From positions 1 through 64,000 of IMG/VR virus record IMGVR_UViG_3300032245_001170: a stretch of 64,000 bases of DNA; one strand, given 5' to 3'. The DNA comes from a virus. The position numbers and the translations under genes are program-made. The notes beneath the pieces were generated by a model that made no database searches, was not told the DNA's origin, and saw only the letters and a list, made by a program, of their open reading frames with translations. This document shows, one piece after another, positions 11,001 to 18,939 of the stretch. Within the stretch, counting starts at the first letter, position 1. Every line of letters starts with the position of its first letter.

Positions 11001-13671
11001 TCGTTTACGTATCTTCCCACCAAATACAACTAATACAAAGACATTTGCCGCAGCTAACGTAAATACCGGTGCGGATACAATTACTATTACTTCCCACGGT
11101 TACGTAACTACAGACGTTGTTCAGTTCCTTCAAGGAACTGGTGTTGCCCCTGGTGGTACTACAACTGCACAGTACTACTACATTGGTCGCGTAGATGCTA
11201 ATACCGTAAAACTGTATAACAGCGCTGCAGATGCGAACTCTGGTACTGGCGCGGTAGACTTAACAACTACAGGTACTGGAACAGACTTTACTTTAACTAA
11301 GACTACTCCTTCAGCACCAATCATTCGTCGTATTACAGCTATTGGTTCTGATACACAGGTAACTGTTGACCGAGCTTATGCAACTACTTACACAGCAGTT
11401 TCTTACGCTTACTCAACCTTTATTTACACACGACCTCAAGGATATAACCTACACCGCCCATTTGATGGTGGAGTTGAGATGTCCGTAGGTATTGGTAGCT
11501 CTTGGGCTCAAATTATTCGACAAACACGTAAGTACTTCCGTTACCAGTCAGGTAAGGGTTTACAAACTTCGTTTGGTATCAACTTCAAACCAACTATTGA
11601 CCTTGAAGATCTAAAGCGTATTAGCTCAACTACATTTCAAGCTACTACTCGTAGACCTCACGGTTTAATTAACGGTTTGTATATCGAGATCTCTCAGGCT
11701 GAAACTTCTACCGGTGAGACAAGCACCCTATACAACGGTATTTTCCAAGTAACGGTTCTTGATCCAACAAACTTTACATGCCTTGCAACTAGTACTCTAC
11801 CTACAGGAGCTGAGTCTAAAGCTTACGGATTCCCACAATTCTATGTACGTTATTGGACAAACGGAGCTGTACGTGCAGGTATGTTTGATTTCCAGAACGG
11901 CATGTTCTTCGAATACGACGGTCAAAAGATTTGGGCTGTTCGTAGATCTTCTACTCAACAGATTGCCGGAACAGTGGCCGCTTTACAGGGAACTGAGTTC
12001 GTATTTGGTAGTGGAACTACTTTTACTACCCAACTAGATGTTGGTGACTATATTGTTATGCGTGGACAGTCCTATAAGATTTCTAGCATTATCAGCGATA
12101 CTCGCCTAACTATTAAGCCAGAGTACAAGGGTTCTACTGGAACTGAAAAAGAATTTGATCCAGGTAATGGAACTACCGGCGTTGTAAGAGTTGCTACCGA
12201 TACTTTTAATATCATTGGTCACGGTTTTAGCAATAACTTACCTGTAACCTACAACTCTATTGATGGAACTCCTATCGGAGGTCTTATCAACGGCCGTACA
12301 TATTACATTGATTTAATTGATAACAATAACTTTGCTCTGAAGGCAACTCCAGACTCAGTAACAGACGTAGCTATTGCGGATGCCGGTGCGGGAACACCTC
12401 ACTCATTTACTCCAGCAAAGTCTGGAATCATTGTTACTAAGACAGTGGATACACGTACCCCTCAAGAAGAGTGGAGCCTAGACAAGTGCGATGGCACCGG
12501 AGTCACAGGCTACAACCTTAACCTAGGTACTATTCAGATGGCCTACATGGACTACTCTTGGTACGGTGCGGGTAAGATCCGTTACGGCTTTAAGACAAAA
12601 GAGGGTGAAGTTCAATATGTACATGAGTACATTCACAACAACTTCCAGCTTGAGTCTTACTTCCGTTCAGGTAACTTGCCTACTCGCTATGAGGTAGTGA
12701 CCTTTGATAACCCAACTTACATTCCGTTCCTATTCCACTGGGGTACCTCAGTTATTATGGACGGTAAATTTGATGATGACAAGGCCTACTTGTTCTCTCA
12801 GAACAGTAACACACTTGCTATCTCAGGAACAACAACCAAAACCTTTGGTTCTACGGCAGTTATAACAGCCACAGATAGAATTAACATTCCGTCTCACGGT
12901 TTTGCTACTGGTGATGCAGTTGTGTTTGAAGGACGTACTCGTACAGGCTTGATTGGTACAAACATCAACAACCCTCAAACTGCAAACACTGTGTTCCATC
13001 CCTATACGAATCTTCAAAATGCCCTTACATACTATGTAAGAAGTATCGATGCAAACAATATTGCCTTGCATGGATCTGCTGCGGACGCTACGTTTAGTTC
13101 GGGTACTGGTCAAAACACAATTGACCTACAGACTCAAGGTAACAGTCAGTTTACCTTCTACATCTACCCAGCTGGTGCGTACAACAATGCCTCCGGAGCT
13201 GCTTATCAACCACTCATCTCAGTTCGTTTGTCACCATCAGTATCAAGCGGTTTAACAGGTAAGCTTGGTGATCGAGATGTTATTAACCGAATGCAGCTAC
13301 GTATGAAAGAAGTTGCGGTATCCACTACTCAGCTTGTAGACGTTAAGCTCCTTATCAACCCTCGTCTAAATAACCTTAACTTTACTGGAGTTGTTTCTCC
13401 ATCACTTACTCAGATCATCCAGCACACTGGTAACGATACTGTTTCGGGTGGAACTCAGATTTACAACTTCCGTGCTTCAGGTGGTGCTAGCGGTGCGGAT
13501 CAAGCAACCAGCGTAACTATTGACGATTTGTTTGAACTTTCGAACTCTATCTTAGGTGGAGACTCTGTGTTCCCAGACGGACCGGATATTCTAACTGTTG
13601 CGGTTTCTCGTTTAACAGGTAGTACAACACAAACATCTGCTAAGTTAACGTGGACTGAAGCACAGGCATAG
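8083..13671 (+). CDS. Giant repeat-containing virion protein (1862 aa)
   Basis: GTG start behind aaggagatatacag; the largest gene in the window. A first beta module is followed by a glycine-rich region at about residues 160-460, like that of the preceding gene. About eight repeats of roughly 75-85 residues come next. The repeat pattern is IPSHGF, a valine/tyrosine strand, IGGLT, YYV, VDNNNIKL, and an end in GTGxHSF. A segment around residues 1120-1330 (MSVGIGSSWAQIIRQTRKYF, YFRYQSGKG) interrupts the repeats and resembles a conserved structural domain of aquatic myoviruses. The C-terminal part contains LGDRDVINRMQLRMKEVAVS. It is likely a long fibre or capsid/tail-surface protein. It is read without frameshift and belongs to the same plus-strand operon as its neighbours. 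Confidence 0.7.
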   Translation: MPINITAAGGEGTHSFAKTNVNVAEDYIYYKNTGADIIPANMSLGKTFIYTPGVGSLSGISSGDLLYVVTSNPKQLKFSASSGGAAVNITAETAGSIKFNTPIVYANKLNIDGQTANRQAVKYFTDSTPLTGLVSGSTYFLRNVSISDFAGAQALYTLTSNTHTFTSGGVTGANPPTIAQLRAAYTTATAWRDTYLRQGDYQGYQDWTVPVSGTYSFNVKGASGYEGSGGGAAGRGAIVEGRIQLTKGEIITVVVGQRGAAPSSGTIWGGSGGGTFVVRKTGKQPLFIAGGGSADANGAAGRDGHLGNIAATSTSGIASGGNTGFGGLSTPGYSAGGGGFLGVGENATTGELGGGSFQNGLGITSSNLRVGGYGGFGGGGQSDGQQQGQSGGAGGYSGGGGARNTLPQQAGGGGGSFITTLATNVATSTGLWEGSATFGAAGAITNLNAYNTGDGNVVVSLVNSFTTGHTVHPTAADADAGTNAIAIAPAGSSFHAFVPITVDLGSNTFHFPDAHNLITNDAITYTSSGTLVGGMALNTIYYVEKINNFSYQISASPTLTPKVDLTTPSFSTDDTFAKVIVNIATNTLTIPSHGFLANQPIRYQTNGGTPIAPLQNNATYYVKQVVDNNNITLSQSLNGPVIDLTAAGTGVGHSFVYVVVNIVEDSIYIPGHDLVTGQRVVYSNGGGTGIGGLTNGAQYFIFKVDNNIVKLSTNKAGTAIVNLTSVGTGNHTLTTASVDFATETISIPSHGFSQGELVQYDAVGQTAIGGLTSGNPYYIILIDGDNIKLATSLENATSGTAVNLTTAGVGRHRILSLSKSPDGTYTIASIPSPTTFTVSAGGFVPAIVKTFTPRTVIDTQQNNLKLVSHGFLTTTKVRYNNNGGTSIGGLTHNTDYYVVVINKDYVRLATTAENAASGVVISFTDFGAGVDHSLTSFQINGNVTGSGTVSTASGGTLVTGFNTAFSKILKVGDRLRIFPPNTTNTKTFAAANVNTGADTITITSHGYVTTDVVQFLQGTGVAPGGTTTAQYYYIGRVDANTVKLYNSAADANSGTGAVDLTTTGTGTDFTLTKTTPSAPIIRRITAIGSDTQVTVDRAYATTYTAVSYAYSTFIYTRPQGYNLHRPFDGGVEMSVGIGSSWAQIIRQTRKYFRYQSGKGLQTSFGINFKPTIDLEDLKRISSTTFQATTRRPHGLINGLYIEISQAETSTGETSTLYNGIFQVTVLDPTNFTCLATSTLPTGAESKAYGFPQFYVRYWTNGAVRAGMFDFQNGMFFEYDGQKIWAVRRSSTQQIAGTVAALQGTEFVFGSGTTFTTQLDVGDYIVMRGQSYKISSIISDTRLTIKPEYKGSTGTEKEFDPGNGTTGVVRVATDTFNIIGHGFSNNLPVTYNSIDGTPIGGLINGRTYYIDLIDNNNFALKATPDSVTDVAIADAGAGTPHSFTPAKSGIIVTKTVDTRTPQEEWSLDKCDGTGVTGYNLNLGTIQMAYMDYSWYGAGKIRYGFKTKEGEVQYVHEYIHNNFQLESYFRSGNLPTRYEVVTFDNPTYIPFLFHWGTSVIMDGKFDDDKAYLFSQNSNTLAISGTTTKTFGSTAVITATDRINIPSHGFATGDAVVFEGRTRTGLIGTNINNPQTANTVFHPYTNLQNALTYYVRSIDANNIALHGSAADATFSSGTGQNTIDLQTQGNSQFTFYIYPAGAYNNASGAAYQPLISVRLSPSVSSGLTGKLGDRDVINRMQLRMKEVAVSTTQLVDVKLLINPRLNNLNFTGVVSPSLTQIIQHTGNDTVSGGTQIYNFRASGGASGADQATSVTIDDLFELSNSILGGDSVFPDGPDILTVAVSRLTGSTTQTSAKLTWTEAQA

Positions 13672-13680
13672 GGGGAGACC

Positions 13681-14856
13681 ATGGCGATTGTTCGACTTGG
13701 GGCTTACACACCTGCCGCCAATACTTCATATGCACTTTATAATGTTACTACTTCGCACCTTGTATCTGTAATAGCTGCTAATACTTTAACCTCTAGCACA
13801 ACAGCTACTAAGGTAGATATTTGGGTTGTTCCTCAAGGAGTGTCTACTACTAGTGGGTACGCGTATGTTACTTCTAACTTAGAAGTCGGTTTGGGTCAGG
13901 CTTTTGAAACCTTTAAGTTTGGCGTAGTTGCTGGAGATACTTTATTTGTTAAGTCTACGACTGCCGGAACTTCTTTTTTAGTTCAAGGAATGTCTCAAGA
14001 TTCTGAATACAGCATTAATGATGTGCCAATTACTTTCACTAATAAAATCATTAGGGGAAATAATAATACTGTATACCCGGAAATAGGAACGACCTCAGAA
14101 AGACCAAGTGCTGCTGAAGTAGGCTATTGGCGGTATAACACTGATTTAAATTACATTGAATTTAAAACACCTACAGGTTGGGCAGCAGCTGCTGGACCTA
14201 CCGGGCCTGCTGGATCAACGGGTAGTTCTGGACAAGGTTTATCTTTAAAAGGAACTTACGCAAGTCTTGCAGCATTGCAGGCTGCAGTTCCTACCGGAAC
14301 TATCGGTGATGGGTACTTAGTTGGACAAAACCTATACGTATGGTCTGCAACAAATAATGCTTGGGTAGACACGGGACAAATTGTGGGGCCAACTGGTCCT
14401 ACTGGCCCTTCAGGAGGCCCTACAGGCCCTACAGGTCCACAAGGACTTCAAGGATCCACTGGACCTACAGGTCCTGCGGGAGCAGACGGTAGTCCAGGAA
14501 GCGTAGGACCAACAGGCCCTACAGGTTCAAGTGGATTAAGTATTGTTGATAATTTTCAAGTAACAAATGCTGGAACAGGTTCCTACACTATAGACGGAGT
14601 TACTAGTAACCCCACTTTAACTTTAGTAAGAAATCAAACTTACTTTTTTACGGTAAATGCATCTGGCCATCCATTTTGGTTTCAAACAACCTCTGGAGCT
14701 TACAATTCAGCAAATACTTACAGTACTGGGGTAACAAACGGCGGAGATGATGTGGGCGGTATTACATTTACTGTTCCTGCCGAAGCTCCCAATACGTTAT
14801 ACTACATATGTCAATTCCATTCATCTATGAATGGCACGATTAACGTGATTGGTTAG
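13681..14856 (+). CDS. Collagen-like protein 3 with C-terminal cupredoxin-like domain
   Basis: 391 residues, ATG after aggggga. Residues 1-115 form a beta-rich N-terminal domain that also starts the next gene and makes up the whole 17727 gene. A short GPT tract, a 50-residue insert ([21 protein letters not shown]) and a second GPT tract follow. Residues about 283-391 resemble a small cupredoxin: [20 protein letters not shown], a Gly/Asp loop, [20 protein letters not shown] and MNGTINV. His330, Cys377, His380 and Met383 match the ligand set of a type-1 copper site. Copper binding is inferred, not shown. The domain would sit at the tip of a collagen-like rod. Confidence 0.75.
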   Translation: MAIVRLGAYTPAANTSYALYNVTTSHLVSVIAANTLTSSTTATKVDIWVVPQGVSTTSGYAYVTSNLEVGLGQAFETFKFGVVAGDTLFVKSTTAGTSFLVQGMSQDSEYSINDVPITFTNKIIRGNNNTVYPEIGTTSERPSAAEVGYWRYNTDLNYIEFKTPTGWAAAAGPTGPAGSTGSSGQGLSLKGTYASLAALQAAVPTGTIGDGYLVGQNLYVWSATNNAWVDTGQIVGPTGPTGPSGGPTGPTGPQGLQGSTGPTGPAGADGSPGSVGPTGPTGSSGLSIVDNFQVTNAGTGSYTIDGVTSNPTLTLVRNQTYFFTVNASGHPFWFQTTSGAYNSANTYSTGVTNGGDDVGGITFTVPAEAPNTLYYICQFHSSMNGTINVIG

Positions 14857-14866
14857 GGGTAAATAA

Positions 14867-16348
14867 ATGCCAGTAGTACGTTTAGGAAGCTCTAACCCTC
14901 TAAAAGATGTACAAACTACCCTAGTTACTGCTACTCGGGGATATGTTGTTTCGGTTATTGCTGCTAATAAAGGTGAGGTAAGCGCTACCTGCAGTGTTGC
15001 TGTGATACCTTCTGGTGGAACTTTAAATTCTAATGGAGTCTATATTATTAGAAACATTAGTGTTGGGGCCGGGCAGTCTTTTGAAACTTTTAGGTTTGCA
15101 ATAAATATTGGAGATGTTGTTACAGTAATAGGAAGCAGCGATAATTTTTCTTATTATGTAAACGGCGCTTATGAAAATATTGGAAATCAGTACGTAACCT
15201 ATAACGCAGGGCCACCACCGTTTCCGTCTATTGGAGATATTTGGATTAGCTCTATAACAAACGCTACCTCATTTTGGAATGGTTCTGAGTGGAACGTGGC
15301 TATATCTCAAGGACCAACCGGACCTACAGGTTCTTTTGGTGCTACAGGTCCACAAGGCTTAACTGGATTAACTGGTCAAACTGGAGCTACCGGCCCAACA
15401 GGTCCAATAGGCGCTGGACTTAATATCCTCGGATCTTTTTCTACATATGCAGCTTTGATCGCAGCGTACCCTACAGGAAGTATCGGAGATGCTTACTTAA
15501 TCTCTGGAGATCTTTGGGTATGGTCTGGAACTCAATGGCTTAACACTGGAAACATCCTTGGCCCAACTGGTCCTACCGGCCCTACTGGAGCTGCTTCACA
15601 GGTAACTGGGCCTACTGGGCCTACCGGACCAGTTTCCACAGTTCCATCTACAGTAACGGGCCCTACAGGCCCTACTGGATCTACAGGGCCGACTGGACCT
15701 CTTGGACCCACGGGACCAACTGGACCTCAAGGAGTTATTGCCGGAACTTCTCCTATTGTTTATAACGCGGGTACCTCTACAGTATCGTTTGATACAGATG
15801 CTTATGAGACTACGTTAGTTGGGTCTACTAATCAAGGGGCTACCACAGTAGATGTGTTCCCACGCATTGGAAACTTTACTGGCACGCCTTCTAGCGAAAC
15901 AACTTACTTTACTTTCTTTACGCCACGCATAACTACCTCTGTAACTTCTATCTCTGTAGCATCAGCCTCAACACAAACAACTGGGCAAAGCCTAGTTAGG
16001 TTTGGTCTATACACAGTAGATGGTTCTGGCAATGCAACATTGGTAGCTAGAACATCCTCAGACAGTACGATCTTTAGTGCCCTAAATACCGTTTATACCA
16101 GAACCTTTAATACAACTGGTGGGTATCCAGCAAGTTATACGTTGACTGCTGGCACTAGGTATGCAATTGGCGTAGTAGTTGTAGCCTCCACTGTCGGAAC
16201 TGTGTACACCGCCTTTAATGCTATTCCTGCTCCATTAAGCACCTTATCACCACGAGTTACAGGATTAGTAGCTTCAACTAGCGATCTACCTACCAGCGCT
16301 ACTAGCTACTCAACAAGCACGGTAGGAATTTGGGCGAGGTTATCATGA
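14867..16348 (+). CDS. Collagen-like fibre protein 4 with beta-rich head
   Basis: 493 residues. It has the same N-terminal domain as the preceding gene ([32 protein letters not shown]). Two GPT tracts flank a 50-residue insert ([30 protein letters not shown]). Residues about 310-493 form a folded beta-rich head domain ([52 protein letters not shown]), resembling jelly-roll heads that cap phage fibres and bind glycans. The stop overlaps the next ATG (ATGA). It is probably a virion-surface fibre. Confidence 0.75.
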   Translation: MPVVRLGSSNPLKDVQTTLVTATRGYVVSVIAANKGEVSATCSVAVIPSGGTLNSNGVYIIRNISVGAGQSFETFRFAINIGDVVTVIGSSDNFSYYVNGAYENIGNQYVTYNAGPPPFPSIGDIWISSITNATSFWNGSEWNVAISQGPTGPTGSFGATGPQGLTGLTGQTGATGPTGPIGAGLNILGSFSTYAALIAAYPTGSIGDAYLISGDLWVWSGTQWLNTGNILGPTGPTGPTGAASQVTGPTGPTGPVSTVPSTVTGPTGPTGSTGPTGPLGPTGPTGPQGVIAGTSPIVYNAGTSTVSFDTDAYETTLVGSTNQGATTVDVFPRIGNFTGTPSSETTYFTFFTPRITTSVTSISVASASTQTTGQSLVRFGLYTVDGSGNATLVARTSSDSTIFSALNTVYTRTFNTTGGYPASYTLTAGTRYAIGVVVVASTVGTVYTAFNAIPAPLSTLSPRVTGLVASTSDLPTSATSYSTSTVGIWARLS

Positions 16349-16464
16349 GTGTAACTAAGGTAAGCTTAGGAACTGATCCGGAGACCGGAGCAGAAAAGTT
16401 TGAAGTAAAAGATGAAACCGGAGCTGTTATTGGCTACGATCTAGTTTACCCAACAGAGGAGTAA
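16345..16464 (+). CDS. Small acidic protein (39 aa)
   Basis: The ATG overlaps the stop of collagen-like protein 4 by four bases. The protein has 39 residues: [15 protein letters not shown], a charged middle, and YDLVYPTEE. Short proteins with this SLGTDPETGAEKFEV pattern occur downstream of fibre genes in other phages. The function is unknown; its tight coupling suggests a partner of the fibre above. Confidence 0.55.
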   Translation: MSVTKVSLGTDPETGAEKFEVKDETGAVIGYDLVYPTEE

Positions 16465-16466
16465 TA

Positions 16467-16643
16467 ATGAGCGAAGAAACAACCCCAAAGGTTAGCGCAG
16501 CAACATACGAAGAAGGTATCGTATTACTAGAGTCTGAACTAGAGCGTATTAAGACAATGCCTGCTCTAGACACTCGTGCAAAAGACCGTATTGAAGCAGC
16601 ACTAGAAGATTTGAAAAAGAAGGCCGCAGCAGCAGCTGAGTAA
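16467..16643 (+). CDS. Small helical protein (58 aa)
   Basis: The ATG lies three bases after the previous stop, with gaggag as ribosome site. After an acidic start, residues 13-58 are strongly helical and end in an Ala/Lys tail (LKKKAAAAAE). It resembles a small coiled-coil or chaperone-type protein. It sits between a fibre gene and the glycosyltransferase, so a fibre-assembly role is possible but unproven. Confidence 0.55.
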   Translation: MSEETTPKVSAATYEEGIVLLESELERIKTMPALDTRAKDRIEAALEDLKKKAAAAAE

Positions 16644-16666
16644 TCCCTACAAAATCGGAGCATAAT

Positions 16667-17743
16667 ATGAAGGTAGCTGTATACACGATTGCATTAAACG
16701 AAGTTCAGTTTGTAAAGAAATGGTACGAGTCTGCAAAAGAAGCGGATTATCTTTTAATTGCTGATACCGGCTCTACAGATGACACAGTAGCGTTAGCTAA
16801 GGGACTGGGAATAAACGTAATAAGCATTGGTGTAAAGCCTTGGAGATTTGATGACGCTAGAAATGCATCTTTAGCCGCCCTACCTTTAGATATAGATTAC
16901 TGCATCGCTTTGGATATGGATGAAGTTCTTATTGAGGGCTGGAGACCAGAGTTAGAAAAAGCCTTAAAAGAAGGTTGGACTCGCCCTAGGTATCAATATA
17001 CGTGGAATTGGAAAGAGGATGGCACCCCTGGATTGCAGTACGGTGGGGATAAGATCCATACTCGTAAGGGGTATCGTTGGAAACATCCAGTACACGAAGT
17101 TCTAACTACCAATCAAAGTAATGAAATACAGGGTTGGATAGGATTACAGATACACCATCATGCCGATAATAGTAAGTCTCGTGCTCAATACATGGACCTA
17201 CTTCAACAATCTGTAATAGAAGATCCTCATGATGATAGAAATGCTTTTTACTTTGCTAGAGAACTATTCTTTCATAATCAAAGTGAGAGGGCTATACAAG
17301 AGTTTGAACGTCACCTTTCCCTTCCTAAAGCTAAATGGCCACCAGAAAGAGCAGCCTCTATGCGCTACCTGGCTCGTCTAGTAATAGACACCCGGGAAAA
17401 AGAAGAGTGGTTAAAGAAAGCAGTTCGTGAAGCCCCCAATAGACGAGAGGCGTTTGTAGAGCTAGCTGAGTTCTACCACGACCACAGACGTTGGGAAGAA
17501 TGCCTTACTGCTGCTGAAAATGCAATATCTATAACAGAAAAGCCTATGGAGTACCTGTGCGAAGAGTTTGCTTGGGGACACATGCCTTATGATTTTGCTG
17601 CTTTAGCTGCCCATAATCTAGGAAATTCAGAGAAAGCCCTGACTTACGGCACTAAAGCTGTAGAATTAAATCCAGACGAACTCAGGCTTCAGTCTAACTT
17701 AGCCTTTTATTCACGGGAGACCCTAGATGCCAACAATTTATAA
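16667..17743 (+). CDS. GT2-family glycosyltransferase with TPR-like C-terminus
   Basis: 358 residues. The start MKVAVYTIALNE, then LLIADTGSTDDT (Asp33, residues 33-40) and CIALDMDEVL (Asp83 and Asp85) are the sugar-nucleotide and metal sites of GT-A fold family 2 enzymes. Residues about 190-350 are helical repeats of TPR type (DRNAFYFARELFFHNQSERA, AAHNLGNSEKALTYGTKAVE), a common acceptor-binding addition. The enzyme sits inside the fibre cluster rather than among nucleotide genes. It most likely glycosylates virion proteins, with Thr of the GPT collagen repeats an obvious candidate; this substrate is inference. Host surface glycan modification is the alternative. Confidence 0.8.
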   Translation: MKVAVYTIALNEVQFVKKWYESAKEADYLLIADTGSTDDTVALAKGLGINVISIGVKPWRFDDARNASLAALPLDIDYCIALDMDEVLIEGWRPELEKALKEGWTRPRYQYTWNWKEDGTPGLQYGGDKIHTRKGYRWKHPVHEVLTTNQSNEIQGWIGLQIHHHADNSKSRAQYMDLLQQSVIEDPHDDRNAFYFARELFFHNQSERAIQEFERHLSLPKAKWPPERAASMRYLARLVIDTREKEEWLKKAVREAPNRREAFVELAEFYHDHRRWEECLTAAENAISITEKPMEYLCEEFAWGHMPYDFAALAAHNLGNSEKALTYGTKAVELNPDELRLQSNLAFYSRETLDANNL

Positions 17744-18062
17744 GATACTAGCTCAATCATCTCCAATTGCAAATACCCCCACCTTGCTTTATGGCCCTGT
17801 AGGTGCAGGTATTAATACTGTAGTTTCTACACTTGCAATTTGTAATAGGGGAAATAGTTCTTCTACATTTAGAGTTTCAATCCGTGAAAACGGAGCCGCT
17901 GACAACCCAAAACAGTATATTGCTTTTGATACTACAGTTCCAGCAACATCTACTATTACCTATACCCTAGGCATCACTTTAAAAACAGGAGATGCCGTGT
18001 ACGTGTATAGCTCTACTAACAATGTTTCATATAATGCCTTTGGATCGGAGATATCAGACTAA
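17727..18062 (+). CDS. Small beta-rich virion protein
   Basis: 111 residues. Its ATG lies 17 bases inside the end of the glycosyltransferase gene. The whole protein matches the N-terminal domain of the two collagen-like proteins at 13681 and 14867 in pattern: a short strand, VVSTLAICNRGNSSSTFRVS, a proline-containing turn, and a late strand with GDAVYVYSS. It may be a free copy of a virion-attachment module. Function unknown. Confidence 0.6.
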   Translation: MPTIYKILAQSSPIANTPTLLYGPVGAGINTVVSTLAICNRGNSSSTFRVSIRENGAADNPKQYIAFDTTVPATSTITYTLGITLKTGDAVYVYSSTNNVSYNAFGSEISD

Positions 18063-18655
18063 TGGCAATCAGAATAAATGGACAAGAAGCAGGTCCAATT
18101 AGATTTACTGATGATCGCCCAGGAACAACAATTCATATTGGGCCGTATCTTCCAACTACTGCCGCAGACGGCGATGTTTGGATAGACTCTGATACTCAAA
18201 ATAATGCTGGAAAAAATCTCTTACAAACTCTAAACTTAGCTACAATTGTTGGAAGAACTGTAAGTTTATCAGTAAATGCAAACTACAAAGATTTATATAT
18301 AGTTATACGAGGATTAGTTTTATCAACAGACGCTGATTTATTAGTGCGATGCAATAACGACGTAACAAGCTATATAGATAGTAGTGGTGTATCTTCAACA
18401 GAAATTGTAAAACTTGCGGGAATTAAAGGCGGAATTACAACTAACAAATACTCCCTTACTTTTGAAGACACGCAAGATAGTCAAGGTTTCTCAACTTGTC
18501 TTGCTCAAGGCGTATACAGAGCAGTGAATAACTCAATTGTGCCAGTACTTAGAGCTGGGGTATGGTTGCAAGTTCAACCAATTTCTTCTATTCAACTAAC
18601 AATTACTGCCGGCGGTTTTACCGCAGGTACGGTACTAGTGTTTGGAGTTAATTAA
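18062..18655 (+). CDS. Predicted virion surface protein
   Basis: 197 residues, ATG overlapping the previous stop by one base (TAATG). It carries the DGDVWIDSDT motif of phage fibre and baseplate proteins near residue 38, then a beta-rich domain of about 145 residues (LSVNANYKDLYIVIRGLVL, YSLTFEDTQDSQGFST) like receptor-binding heads. No enzymatic motif was seen. Position and fold pattern suggest a fibre tip or decoration. Confidence 0.55.
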   Translation: MAIRINGQEAGPIRFTDDRPGTTIHIGPYLPTTAADGDVWIDSDTQNNAGKNLLQTLNLATIVGRTVSLSVNANYKDLYIVIRGLVLSTDADLLVRCNNDVTSYIDSSGVSSTEIVKLAGIKGGITTNKYSLTFEDTQDSQGFSTCLAQGVYRAVNNSIVPVLRAGVWLQVQPISSIQLTITAGGFTAGTVLVFGVN

Positions 18656-18936
18656 TGGGACTAAGGCGTTGGAATCAAGTAGCAAACACTTGGGAATCTT
18701 TTGGAACCGCTCAAGCTGATCCCGCATCTATTGGAGCAGCGGCATCTTTGCACGCCACTCAACACGCTCAAGGTGGCTTAGACCCAGTCCTACCAACAGC
18801 TATTGGAGCAGTAAGCGTAACTAATGGATCAGTAACAACTGCTAGTACTAGCTCTGGCGTTGTAAGAAACATTTTTACCTCTACTGGAACTCCTGTTGGC
18901 GGTAACGATGGGGACATCTGGCTGAAGTACGTGTAA
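18655..18936 (+). CDS. Small virion protein with DGDIWL motif
   Basis: 93 residues, TAATG overlap with the previous gene. It has the segment LHATQHAQGGLDPVLPTAIG (HAxxHxxGGxDP), a known tail-fibre motif, and ends in GNDGDIWLKYV. It is probably a short fibre or fibre-adaptor protein coupled to its neighbours. Confidence 0.6.
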   Translation: MGLRRWNQVANTWESFGTAQADPASIGAAASLHATQHAQGGLDPVLPTAIGAVSVTNGSVTTASTSSGVVRNIFTSTGTPVGGNDGDIWLKYV

Positions 18937-18939
18937 GCC

